Assembly (NCBI GenBank): GCA_015490215.1
Contig: WFYH01000078.1
Coordinates: forward strand, 1 to 17,543
Source of the DNA: Aquificaceae bacterium
GTDB lineage: Bacteria > Aquificota > Aquificia > Aquificales > Aquificaceae
Direction: 5' to 3'
Length of the DNA: 17,543 bases
Part shown: piece by piece, positions 1-6,593 of the stretch
Layout: the number at the start of each line of letters is the position of its first letter
How positions within the stretch are numbered: the first letter of the stretch is position 1
Notes under the pieces: generated by a model
Databases searched by the model: none
Told to the model about the DNA's origin: nothing
Seen by the model: the letters and a program-made list of their open reading frames with translations, nothing else
Program-made: the position numbers and the translations under genes

Positions 1-274
1 GGGCTATCTCATAACCGGAGACGATCAAAAATAGGGCTATAGCTATCGCCCCTATGTTTTCCAACTTATAAAGACCGTAAGGAAACCTTTCGTGCTTTTT
101 TTGAGAAAACCTTATTGACAAATAGGCTATCGCGGAGGCAAGGCTGTCCGAAAGGGAGTGGAGGGCTTCCCCCACCAGCGAAAGGCTACCTGTGAGCAAA
201 CCCGCAACGAGTTTAAGGAGGGATTGAAGAAGATTAAGAGCCAGAGCCGCCAAAGCCCAATGGTGTTTTTCCAT
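1..274 (-). CDS. Cation diffusion facilitator (CDF) family transporter, N-terminal part
   Basis: The 5' end of a gene that continues past the window start; 91 codons are visible, starting at the ATG at 274-272. The translation (begins MEKHHWALAALAL) was made by hand. It shows a first membrane helix, then GSLSLVGEALHSLSDSLAS, the conserved CDF segment in membrane helix 2 that carries the His-x3-Asp metal-site residues, then a polar loop with RFPYGLYKLENIGAI (the family's 'HPYGxxRxE' loop) and the start of the next helix. The family exports divalent metals such as Zn, Fe or Mn across the inner membrane by proton antiport; the metal cannot be told from this part. An in-frame stop lies five codons upstream, so the start is well constrained, although no Shine-Dalgarno sequence is visible. 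The gap to yaaA is 92 nt and contains a 10-bp palindrome. Confidence 0.88.
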   Translation of the reverse strand, partial: MEKHHWALAALALNLLQSLLKLVAGLLTGSLSLVGEALHSLSDSLASAIAYLSIRFSQKKHERFPYGLYKLENIGAIAIALFLIVSGYEIA

Positions 275-304
275 AAGGAGTATATCTTAGCGGATAGCTT
301 ATAG

Positions 305-314
305 GCAAATTTGC
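305..314. promoter_or_regulatory. Perfect 10-bp palindrome upstream of the CDF gene
   Basis: GCAAATTTGC reads the same on both strands and lies 31 nt ahead of the CDF transporter start, within the only intergenic space available for its promoter. On the minus strand it is followed at once by CTATAAGC, which could be a -10 element. It could therefore be an operator for a metal-responsive repressor. This is inference: a 10-bp palindrome is not rare by chance, and no regulator family is recognised from it. Confidence 0.25.
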
Positions 315-366
315 TTCCCTGATAGCAGTCCTACACACAACCCCAGCTATGAACAAGCCTAAAGAG

Positions 367-1041
367 TTAAATATATTTCCCTTCACTTTCAAGAATAACT
401 GTGACTTGTTTACCCTCTTCCTTTATCTCTTTTACCTCGTAGTCAAGGAAGTTTATCTTTCCTAGATCCTTTTCGGATAGACCCTTCTCCACTATGTAGC
501 GCAGGGTGTAGGCTCTGTGGGGTAGGGAGTTTATAACCCTTTTTCCCTTTCTTATGTATACGAACTTAACGATCTTTTGGGCACAGTAGATGTCTACTAT
601 CCCCTTTTCATCGTAGGAAGAGAAGTCGTAGAGAACCTCTCCCGATACGGTTTTTTCCCAAAGGGCGGAGAGGTGCTCTTTCCAGAAGGCTCTTAGAGTC
701 TTTAATCCGTAGTAATCCTTCCAAGTGACTTCATAAACGGGCAAGGGATCTTCGGGCTTTATCAGACCAAAAAGAGGAGAGAGGATAAGGCTCCTTTCGG
801 ATATTTCCTCCTGAACCTTCTTGGGAAGCGCCCAAAAGCTCAGCTCCTCCCAAAATTTGCTTTTGTATCTTCTGTAGGCGGGAGCGAGGGGGGATGTCTT
901 TACCTTGAAGTGCTCTATCAGATGTCTCCTCAACTGGTTGAGCATGGGAAAGCTCATAGTGGACAAAAGGTTTTTGAGATCCTCCTTGATCAGATCCATC
1001 TTGCTCTGCTGTTTTCCTCTCGGCAGTAGGAAATAAGCCAT
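367..1041 (-). CDS. yaaA: YaaA / DUF328 family peroxide-stress protein
   Basis: A 224-residue cytoplasmic protein matching the YaaA (DUF328, UPF0246) family. Recognisable parts are an N-terminal strand ending in LLPRGKQQ, the central SPLFGLIKPEDPLPVYEV (E. coli YaaA has SGLYGVLRPLDLMQPY at the same place), and LYDFSSYDEKGIVDI (family: VINLASDEYFKSV), followed by the RAYTLRYIVEKGL helix. E. coli YaaA is about 258 residues, so this is a somewhat short member. In E. coli the protein limits free intracellular iron and so protects DNA and protein during peroxide stress. The ATG lies 8 nt after the epmA stop, so it is very likely co-transcribed and translationally coupled; no Shine-Dalgarno is visible. 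Family assignment is firm; the biological role here is inferred from E. coli. Confidence 0.8.
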   Translation of the reverse strand: MAYFLLPRGKQQSKMDLIKEDLKNLLSTMSFPMLNQLRRHLIEHFKVKTSPLAPAYRRYKSKFWEELSFWALPKKVQEEISERSLILSPLFGLIKPEDPLPVYEVTWKDYYGLKTLRAFWKEHLSALWEKTVSGEVLYDFSSYDEKGIVDIYCAQKIVKFVYIRKGKRVINSLPHRAYTLRYIVEKGLSEKDLGKINFLDYEVKEIKEEGKQVTVILESEGKYI

Positions 1042-1049
1042 GAAAGCTA

Positions 1050-1952
1050 TTATAGAGGAAGAGAGGGATAAAACAGCTTTTTCTCTAAAGTATCAAAATC
1101 CGAAACCCCTATCCACAGCATAAAGAGCCTGTCCAGCCCTATTGAGCAGCCGCTACAGGGGGGTATATCCCTATGGGCGTTTATGAATTCCTCATCTAAA
1201 GGAAGGTTCCTTCTTTTAGCCTCTCTCATGAGCCTTGACCTTACCTCTTCGGGATCGGTTTCTTCCGTCCATCCGTTGGCAAGCTCCATACCTTTGTAGA
1301 AGAGTTCAAACCGCTCAGCTAAGTTTCCCCTGATCTTGGCAAGGGCGCAGAGGGGTTTGGGAAAATCATATAAAAAGGTGGGAACTTCCGCATTCAGCTT
1401 CCGCTCCAACTCAATATAGGCTCTGAAAAAGAGGGTTTCCCAGTCGTCCGACTCTTCAAAGTGTATACCCGCCTTTGAGAGAGCTTCTTTCAGCAAATCT
1501 TCGTCCTCCCCGACTCGGATACCCAAGAACTCCTCAAAAGCGGTGCCAAGGGGTATTTCCCTGAACTCTTCTACACCGAAGAGATCCTTCAGCAAATCCT
1601 TTATCTCGTTAATTAGATACCTGTAATCTTCTCCGATCTTATACCACTCAAGCATGTGAAACTCCGGTCTGTGGATGGGTGTGTATTCACCGTCTCTGAA
1701 GACCTTCGCCACTTGAAATATGCTCCTTTTATGGAGGGCGAGGAGCTTTTTCATTGAGTATTCAGGAGAGGTTTGGAGCCAAAAGGTTCTCTCTCTGCCT
1801 TTTAGTTTCAGCTTTACTTTTATAGGCTCTATGTTGGCATCAAGGTTCGGATACCTCAAAAGTACGGCTGTGGAAACTTCAAGATAACCCCTTGAGCGGA
1901 AAAACCTTCTTACCCTTTCTACAAACTCGTGCCAGCCTTCCAAAATGTTCAC
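1050..1952 (-). CDS. epmA: EpmA-type (GenX/PoxA) lysyl-tRNA synthetase-like EF-P--lysine ligase
   Basis: A 300-residue class II aminoacyl-tRNA synthetase catalytic domain without the N-terminal anticodon-binding domain, which separates EpmA/GenX (about 325 aa in E. coli) from true LysRS (about 500 aa). Motif 2 is seen at residues 83-104 (KVFRDGEY, then HRPEFHMLEWY), and motif 3 near 267-280 (SGCSIGLDRLFML, with the ATP-binding Arg at about 275). EpmA attaches (R)-beta-lysine to a lysine of elongation factor P, relieving ribosome stalling at polyproline. The partner 2,3-aminomutase EpmB and EF-P are not in this window. The start is GTG (reverse complement of 1950-1952), with only a weak AAGGG upstream; a TTG three codons later is an alternative. 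The gene lies 16 nt after a small membrane protein gene and 8 nt before yaaA. Confidence 0.85.
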   Translation of the reverse strand: MNILEGWHEFVERVRRFFRSRGYLEVSTAVLLRYPNLDANIEPIKVKLKLKGRERTFWLQTSPEYSMKKLLALHKRSIFQVAKVFRDGEYTPIHRPEFHMLEWYKIGEDYRYLINEIKDLLKDLFGVEEFREIPLGTAFEEFLGIRVGEDEDLLKEALSKAGIHFEESDDWETLFFRAYIELERKLNAEVPTFLYDFPKPLCALAKIRGNLAERFELFYKGMELANGWTEETDPEEVRSRLMREAKRRNLPLDEEFINAHRDIPPCSGCSIGLDRLFMLWIGVSDFDTLEKKLFYPSLPL

Positions 1953-1968
1953 AGTTTGCCCTTAATAA

Positions 1969-2223
1969 CTAAGATTTTGCATAAAGATCTTCATGGACCA
2001 CGCGCTCATCCCTTCTTAGCTTCTCACTCCCCAACACCTTGTAAAGTAGCTCTCGGATTTCTCTGACTTCCCGCTTTAGCTCCCTTATGTCTATCCTCTT
2101 GTTTACCAAAAACATAGAAATCCCCATAAAGCTTGCAGTTCCGAATATAATCGTCACCGCTTGACCCCAGATCATAACTAACAATCTATACCAAACTGAC
2201 AACTCCAACACCCCAAAATTCAA
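1969..2223 (-). CDS. Small membrane protein with C-terminal coiled coil, unknown function
   Basis: An 84-residue protein with one long hydrophobic stretch (about residues 9-41, including WGQAVTIIFGTASFMGISMF), then a highly charged helix (KRIDIRELKREVREIRELLYKVLG) with a heptad-like pattern, and a charged tail. It probably sits in the inner membrane with the helix in the cytoplasm. The start used is TTG at 2223-2221, preceded by GGGAAG at a short distance; an internal ATG at codon 17 would cut the hydrophobic segment in half and is less likely. It is the first gene of the operon with epmA and yaaA (16-nt gap). I do not recognise the family. The heptad pattern and tight linkage make it a plausible real gene despite its size and weak start. 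Confidence 0.6.
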   Translation of the reverse strand: MNFGVLELSVWYRLLVMIWGQAVTIIFGTASFMGISMFLVNKRIDIRELKREVREIRELLYKVLGSEKLRRDERVVHEDLYAKS

Positions 2224-2245
2224 ACTTCCCAGTTATCCCCACTAC

Positions 2246-2287
2246 GGAGGAATAAGGAAAAGGAAACCTTTCTCCTTGATGACCTCC
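2246..2287. repeat. Nested imperfect inverted repeat in the epmA-operon / tRNA intergenic region
   Basis: AAGGAAAAGG (2254-2263) pairs with CCTTTCTCCTT (2267-2277) across an AAA loop, giving ten base pairs with one bulged base, and GGAGG (2246-2250) can close outside it with CCTCC (2283-2287). It lies 23 nt ahead of the 84-residue gene on the minus strand and 28 nt ahead of the tRNA promoter on the plus strand. There is no T-tract on either side, so it is not a typical intrinsic terminator. It might be a leader hairpin for the minus-strand operon. Confidence 0.35.
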
Positions 2288-2314
2288 ATGACAAACTTTT
2301 GTTCCTAGACCATC

Positions 2315-2343
2315 TTGCACCTCTACGGAATTTGGTATAAAAT
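2315..2343 (+). promoter_or_regulatory. Probable sigma70-type promoter of the tRNA operon
   Basis: A -10 element TAAAAT at 2338-2343 (five of six matches to TATAAT) lies inside the AT-rich TATAAAATAAAAT. A -35-like TTGCAC at 2315-2320 is 17 bp upstream; it keeps the TTG but is otherwise weak. The expected start near 2350 gives a leader of about 9 nt before tRNA-Ala, which is typical of stable-RNA promoters. An overlapping register (TATAAA at 2336-2341) is possible. Confidence 0.6.
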
Positions 2344-2358
2344 AAAATCTTGCGCTAA

Positions 2359-2434
2359 GGGGCGGTAGCTCAGCTGGGAGAGCGCCGATATGGCATGTCG
2401 GAGGTCACGGGTTCGAGTCCCGTCCGCTCCACCA
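2359..2434 (+). tRNA. tRNA-Ala (anticodon GGC)
   Basis: A complete 76-nt cloverleaf. The acceptor stem GGGGCGG pairs with CCGCTCC and contains the G3-U70 wobble pair, the main alanine identity element. The D arm is GCTC/GAGC; the anticodon stem CCGAT/GTCGG closes loop ATGGCAT with GGC at positions 34-36; the T arm is ACGGG-TTCGAGT-CCCGT. The 3' end is A73 followed by an encoded CCA (2432-2434). A spacer of 13 nt separates it from the next tRNA, so the two are co-transcribed. Confidence 0.97.
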
Positions 2435-2447
2435 AAAGAGCCTGTAA

Positions 2448-2520
2448 GAGCCGGTAGCTCAGTCGGTAGAGCAACGGCCTTTTAAGCCGTGGGTCCCGGG
2501 TTCGATCCCCGGCCGGCTCA
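2448..2520 (+). tRNA. tRNA-Lys (anticodon TTT), CCA not encoded
   Basis: A 73-nt cloverleaf with acceptor GAGCCGG/CCGGCTC, D arm GCTC/GAGC, anticodon stem ACGGC/GCCGT closing loop CTTTTAA (anticodon TTT), T arm CCGGG-TTCGATC-CCCGG and discriminator A73. The next bases are TTT, so CCA must be added by the CCA-adding enzyme, unlike the tRNA-Ala just upstream. The methyltransferase gene starts only 20 nt after the tRNA end. Confidence 0.96.
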
Positions 2521-2540
2521 TTTCATAAAAATCCCCTCCG

Positions 2541-3113
2541 ATGAAGAATGAAAACGTATTTATAGCCCTGCTACATTATCCCGCTATGGACAAGGAGGGG
2601 AAGATAATCGTTACCTCTTTTACCACTATGGACCTCCACGATATAGCGCGCCCCGCAAGGGCATATGAGATAAACAGGTTCTATATAGTCCAGCCGATAG
2701 ACGCCCAGAGGCTGGTTATAAAAAGACAGATAGACTACTGGCTCTCGGAAGAGGGCAGGAAGGCAAACCCCACACGCTACGAGATAGTTCAGCTGGTGAG
2801 GTTAAAATATACCCTTGACGAAGTGGTAGAAGAGATAGAAAGGGAAAGGGGGAAAAGACCCGTGCTTGTGGGAACGGACGCAAGGCAGTATCCCAATACC
2901 GTCGGCTATGACTTTCTAAGAGAAGAAATCCAAAAGAGGGAAAGGGACTTCCTTATACTTTTCGGGACGGGCTACGGCATTCCGCCGGACATGATGAGAA
3001 CCTTTGACTACATACTTGAGCCTGTGCTCGGGGCTGGGGACTGGAACCACCTATCGGTGAGGAATGCGGTTGCAATAATCCTTGACAGGCTCCTCAGCAG
3101 GAACAGGTGCTGA
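2541..3113 (+). CDS. SPOUT-fold RNA methyltransferase, PF09936 (TM1570-like) family
   Basis: A 190-residue protein that fits the PF09936 family (SAM-dependent RNA methyltransferase, TM1570 type) over its whole length. Landmarks are the N-terminal ALLHYPAMDKEGKII, then TTMDLHDIARPARAYEINRFYIVQP, then NPTRYEIVQLV, then the C-terminal knot region LILFGTGYGIP and EPVLGAGDWNHLSVRNAVAIILDRLL, where SPOUT enzymes bind S-adenosylmethionine. The RNA substrate of this family is, to my knowledge, not firmly established; members are often near or fused to trmD, which suggests tRNA. Here the gene starts 20 nt after tRNA-Lys and ends 3 nt before mraY. No Shine-Dalgarno precedes the ATG (the sequence before it is CCCCTCCG), so initiation may depend on tRNA processing leaving a very short leader. 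Confidence 0.85.
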   Translation: MKNENVFIALLHYPAMDKEGKIIVTSFTTMDLHDIARPARAYEINRFYIVQPIDAQRLVIKRQIDYWLSEEGRKANPTRYEIVQLVRLKYTLDEVVEEIERERGKRPVLVGTDARQYPNTVGYDFLREEIQKRERDFLILFGTGYGIPPDMMRTFDYILEPVLGAGDWNHLSVRNAVAIILDRLLSRNRC

Positions 3114-3116
3114 AGA

Positions 3117-4196
3117 ATGGCTTACCTGCTCGCCATCCTGTTGAGGGACTATCTATTTATCTTTAACGTTCTCAAATACATCACCTTCAGGTCTTTTACC
3201 GCCGTTCTGATAGCTTTCTTTTTGACCCTGATACTCTCTCCCTCCTTTATAAAGAGACTTTCCAAGCTCCAGAGGCTCTTTGGAGGTTACGTCAGGGAAT
3301 ACACACCCGAGAACCATGCTGTTAAGAAATACACCCCCACCATGGGAGGGGTGGTTATTGTCACCGTCGTCCTCTTAGCCACCCTTCTGCTTATGAGGCT
3401 TGACGTTAAGTACACTTGGGTCCTCCTTTTCTCCTTACTTTCCTTTGCCTCCATCGGCCTTTTAGACGACTGGGTAAAGCTTAAAAACAAGAAGGGAATC
3501 TCTATAAAGCTGAAGCTTCTTTTGCAAACAACATGTGCCTTTCTAATATCCCTGCTACTGTTCTTCTGGGTGGGGTTAGAAACCAAGCTTTATTTTCCTT
3601 TCTTTAAAGAGCTTACCCTTGATCTGGGGCTTTTTTACATTCCCTTTGCTATGTTCGTTATAGTTGGATCCGCAAATGCGGTGAACCTGACGGACGGTCT
3701 TGATGGGTTGGCTATAGGACCCGCTATGACCACTGCCACCGCTTTCGGGGTTATAGCCTATGCGGTGGGGCACTCAAAGATAGCGGAATATTTAGGCATA
3801 CCTTACGTTCCCTACGCAGGCGAGATAACGGTCTTTTGCTTTGCCATAGTGGGAGCAGGTCTGGGTTTTTTGTGGTTCAACGCTTTCCCCGCTCAGATGT
3901 TTATGGGGGATGTGGGTGCCCTCGGACTCGGTGCCTCTTTGGCGACCGTATCCCTGCTGACAAAATCCGAATTTCTGCTGGCGGTGGCGGGAGGGGTTTT
4001 CGTCTTTGAAACGGTTACCGTCATACTTCAGATAATCTACTTCAGGGCTACGGGAGGGAAGAGGCTCTTTAAAAGGGCACCATTTCATCACCACCTTGAG
4101 CTTTCTGGTATGCCCGAACCCAAGATAGTGGTCCGTATGTGGATAATTTCCGTTTTGCTTGCAATAGTTTCAGTTGCAATGCTTAAGCTCCGATAA
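3117..4196 (+). CDS. mraY: Phospho-N-acetylmuramoyl-pentapeptide transferase MraY
   Basis: A 359-residue polytopic inner-membrane enzyme that transfers phospho-MurNAc-pentapeptide from UDP to undecaprenyl phosphate, making lipid I for peptidoglycan. About ten hydrophobic segments are evident. Signature sequences are PTMGGVVI (residues 74-81), LLDDW with Asp117-Asp118, [15 protein letters not shown] (187-201), [12 protein letters not shown] with Asp265, and the PFHHHLE loop with His324-326. Length and every catalytic position equal those of the crystallised Aquifex aeolicus MraY, so the start ATG at 3117, 3 nt after the methyltransferase stop, is secure. It sits outside a usual mur/fts cluster, as is common in Aquificales, and is followed 13 nt later by a NurA-domain gene. 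Confidence 0.97.
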   Translation: MAYLLAILLRDYLFIFNVLKYITFRSFTAVLIAFFLTLILSPSFIKRLSKLQRLFGGYVREYTPENHAVKKYTPTMGGVVIVTVVLLATLLLMRLDVKYTWVLLFSLLSFASIGLLDDWVKLKNKKGISIKLKLLLQTTCAFLISLLLFFWVGLETKLYFPFFKELTLDLGLFYIPFAMFVIVGSANAVNLTDGLDGLAIGPAMTTATAFGVIAYAVGHSKIAEYLGIPYVPYAGEITVFCFAIVGAGLGFLWFNAFPAQMFMGDVGALGLGASLATVSLLTKSEFLLAVAGGVFVFETVTVILQIIYFRATGGKRLFKRAPFHHHLELSGMPEPKIVVRMWIISVLLAIVSVAMLKLR

Positions 4197-4209
4197 AAAT
4201 TTCTAATAG

Positions 4210-5187
4210 ATGAAGCTCCTTGAGGGATGCAGGATTTCCTCCGACTCTTGGAGGGTAATTGACGAATACAGCATTGAAGAGTCCCTTGAGATCGGCGACA
4301 CGGATGTGGAAACCAAAGACTGGAGACCCTTGGACGGGCTGGAAGCCCCCGACCTGCTCCTTGCCTTCGTGGACGGGGTAAGGAGGACGGAAAACCTCAT
4401 ATATGTGGAAGACGAGGAGGGCGGACTTTGGCGGGGTGCCTTCGTATCCGTCGGTGCGGGGTGTGTTCTCATAAAGCTCGGAAGGTCCAACAGAGCTTCG
4501 GAATCCTACAGGGCGATGACCGTTAAGCGCTACCTGTTGCTGGAAAAGGAAGTGCCTGTGAGTGTAAGTAGTGTAAAGCTATCCCTCGGAGATTTCTCCC
4601 TTGACTTTGAAGTGGAAAAAACCGATAAGGAGTTTTCCGCAAGGATAAACGAGCTTATGACCGCTCTTGAGAGAAAGGTAGCCTTGAGCGTGTTCAAAAA
4701 GGACAAGCCCGATCTTCTTGTTACCGACGGATCGCTTCACTACAGCGCCAAGGTGAAAAGACTTCCCTTTGTGGGCTACGTGAAAAAGCATATGAGGGTT
4801 TACCTGCCTCCCGAGCGAAGGGACATCCTCAGGGAGATGAAAGTAGGTCAGAGAACCCCCCTCTTCCTGATCCACTCCCAGCCTACCATGGAAGGTAAGG
4901 GTCCGACGACCTTTGATAAGTTCTCTTGGTATGTGAGGATAAGCGAGCACGAGGGTCTGAGCGGTCTTGCAAGGCTTGAGGTTAGCGCAGGTATAGGGAA
5001 GGAGGAAGCCATTCGTATAGCTAACGTTACCGCTTGGCTTATACCGAGGCTCGCCTCCACCGAATTTACCGATGCGAGGGCACCCCAGAACCTGCTGCCG
5101 ATAAAACACCTTGAAAACACCTTAAGGAAGCGCCTCGGCAGTCAGGCGCTCATAAGGAGACTTATATCCAAGGAGTTACAGCTGTGA
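4210..5187 (+). CDS. nurA: NurA-domain nuclease
   Basis: A 325-residue protein with the NurA fold signatures: AFVDGVRR near residue 52 (metal-binding Asp55 on the first strand), LLVTDGSLH near 169 (Asp173), GYVKKH near 189 (Lys192), and the C-terminal TDARAPQNLLPIKHLENTLRKRLG (287-310), which carries the family's conserved Asp and the 'PxNLxPI..LE..LR' element. NurA proteins are 5'-3' exonucleases/endonucleases that, in archaea, work with the HerA hexameric ATPase in end resection of DNA breaks; bacterial members are common in thermophiles. No herA is in the window: the ATPase that follows is a secretion ATPase, not HerA. Spacing is 13 nt after mraY; the stop overlaps the next start (GTGA). 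The family is clear; the cellular role is inferred. Confidence 0.8.
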   Translation: MKLLEGCRISSDSWRVIDEYSIEESLEIGDTDVETKDWRPLDGLEAPDLLLAFVDGVRRTENLIYVEDEEGGLWRGAFVSVGAGCVLIKLGRSNRASESYRAMTVKRYLLLEKEVPVSVSSVKLSLGDFSLDFEVEKTDKEFSARINELMTALERKVALSVFKKDKPDLLVTDGSLHYSAKVKRLPFVGYVKKHMRVYLPPERRDILREMKVGQRTPLFLIHSQPTMEGKGPTTFDKFSWYVRISEHEGLSGLARLEVSAGIGKEEAIRIANVTAWLIPRLASTEFTDARAPQNLLPIKHLENTLRKRLGSQALIRRLISKELQL

Positions 5188-6593
5188 ACATCCTGAAAGA
5201 CTACAGACTCATACCCCTTGAGGAGACGGAAGAGAGCATAAAGCTCCTTGTACCGGAAGACTACGACCACCAAAAGGTTGAAGAGATAAGGTTCCTAACT
5301 GGTAAAGACGTTGAGCTTGTGGTTACCGATCCGGAGGAGTTCGCCAAGGAGCTACAGGAAAGGCTGTCCCAGATGGATATACACGTGGAGGGAGAGGAAG
5401 AGGCCGCTTCCGAGAGCCTTGACCTCCTGATGGCGCAGGACGACAGTCCTGCGGTGAGCCTTGTAAACAGCGTCCTTATAAAAGCCTCCACCGTGGGAGC
5501 TTCGGACGTTCACTTTGAACCTTATGAAGATGAGGCTGTAGTCCGCATAAGGATGGACGGGGTTCTACACGACCTCTTAAAGGTGCCCGTGGGGACCTAT
5601 CAGAACGTTGTCTCCCGTATAAAGGTTATGGCAAATCTGAACGTAGCGGAAAAGAGGATTCCCCAAGACGGGAGGATAAGGGTAACCATAGGCGGGAGGG
5701 ACCTTGACATTAGGGTTTCGGTGGTTCCCACCGTTTTCGGAGAAAGGGTAGTTCTGAGGCTCCTTGACAAAACGGGTTCACTCCTCACCCTTGACCAGCT
5801 GGGGCTTGAGAGAGAAGACGAAGAAAGGGTAAGGGAGCTTGCCAAAAAACCCTACGGTATAGTCCTCGTTACTGGTCCCACAGGTGCAGGTAAGTCAACC
5901 ACCCTCTACGCTATGCTTCTCTACATAAAGGATCCCAAAAAGAACATCATAACCATAGAGGATCCCGTTGAGTACCAGATAAAGGGCATAAGCCAGATAC
6001 AGGTAAACCCGAAGGTGGGTCTCACCTTCGCCTCGGGTCTCAGATCAATCCTCCGTCAGGATCCCGATGTGATAATGGTGGGTGAGATAAGGGACTCGGA
6101 GACGGCGGACATAGCGGTTCACGCCGCCCTGACAGGACACTTGGTCCTCTCCACACTCCATACCAACGATGCGCCCTCCGCCGTTACGAGGCTTGCGGAC
6201 ATGGGAATAGAACCCTTCCTGATAGCCAGCTCCCTTGAAGGTGTGATAGCCCAAAGGCTCGTAAGGAGGATATGCCCCTTCTGCAAGGAGCCTTACAAAC
6301 CCTCCCAAGAGGAGCTTAAGGAGTTAGGGATACCTGACTACGAAGGAGAGCTTTTCAGGGGCAGGGGGTGCGAGAGGTGTCTCGGCACGGGCTACAGGGG
6401 CAGGGTGGGTGTCTTTGAGGTTCTGGTCTTTGATGAGGAGCTAAAGAGTCTGGTAACAAAAACCCAAGATGCCGTTGAGATAAGGCGCTTTGCCCTGCAA
6501 AGGGGCTTTAAGACACTTTTTGAGGACGGAATAGGAAAGGTAAAAAAGGGCATAACGACCTCAAGCGAACTCCTGAGCGTTATCTCCTCCTGA
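5184..6593 (+). CDS. GspE/PilB-type secretion or type IV pilus assembly ATPase
   Basis: A 469-residue hexameric ATPase that powers pseudopilus or pilus extension at the cytoplasmic face of the inner membrane. Domains: a short N-terminal region (1-80) ending in an acidic linker, the N2 domain (about 85-200, with SDVHFEPYE and RMDGVL), Walker A GPTGAGKST (231-239), the Asp box ITIEDPVE (256-263), Walker B with DPDVIMVGEIRD (293-304), the His box LSTLHTND (322-329) and a four-cysteine zinc site at C364-P-F-C367 and C396-E-R-C399. The zinc site and extended N-terminus fit GspE/PilB and exclude PilT. GspE and PilB cannot be separated with certainty from sequence alone; the length is closer to GspE. 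The start is GTG at 5184 with AGGAG at 5171-5175; it overlaps the nurA stop by 4 nt. No pilin or secretin gene is adjacent. Confidence 0.9.
   Translation: MNILKDYRLIPLEETEESIKLLVPEDYDHQKVEEIRFLTGKDVELVVTDPEEFAKELQERLSQMDIHVEGEEEAASESLDLLMAQDDSPAVSLVNSVLIKASTVGASDVHFEPYEDEAVVRIRMDGVLHDLLKVPVGTYQNVVSRIKVMANLNVAEKRIPQDGRIRVTIGGRDLDIRVSVVPTVFGERVVLRLLDKTGSLLTLDQLGLEREDEERVRELAKKPYGIVLVTGPTGAGKSTTLYAMLLYIKDPKKNIITIEDPVEYQIKGISQIQVNPKVGLTFASGLRSILRQDPDVIMVGEIRDSETADIAVHAALTGHLVLSTLHTNDAPSAVTRLADMGIEPFLIASSLEGVIAQRLVRRICPFCKEPYKPSQEELKELGIPDYEGELFRGRGCERCLGTGYRGRVGVFEVLVFDEELKSLVTKTQDAVEIRRFALQRGFKTLFEDGIGKVKKGITTSSELLSVISS

Noticed and set aside
4579..5109. 176-codon open frame on the minus strand
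   Set aside because: It lies wholly antisense to nurA, whose NurA motifs are intact; its own translation has no recognisable domain, and it is an out-of-frame shadow.
4210..6593. NurA plus neighbouring ATPase as a NurA-HerA end-resection pair
   Set aside because: The ATPase has the N2 domain, Asp and His boxes and four-cysteine zinc site of GspE/PilB and lacks HerA features.
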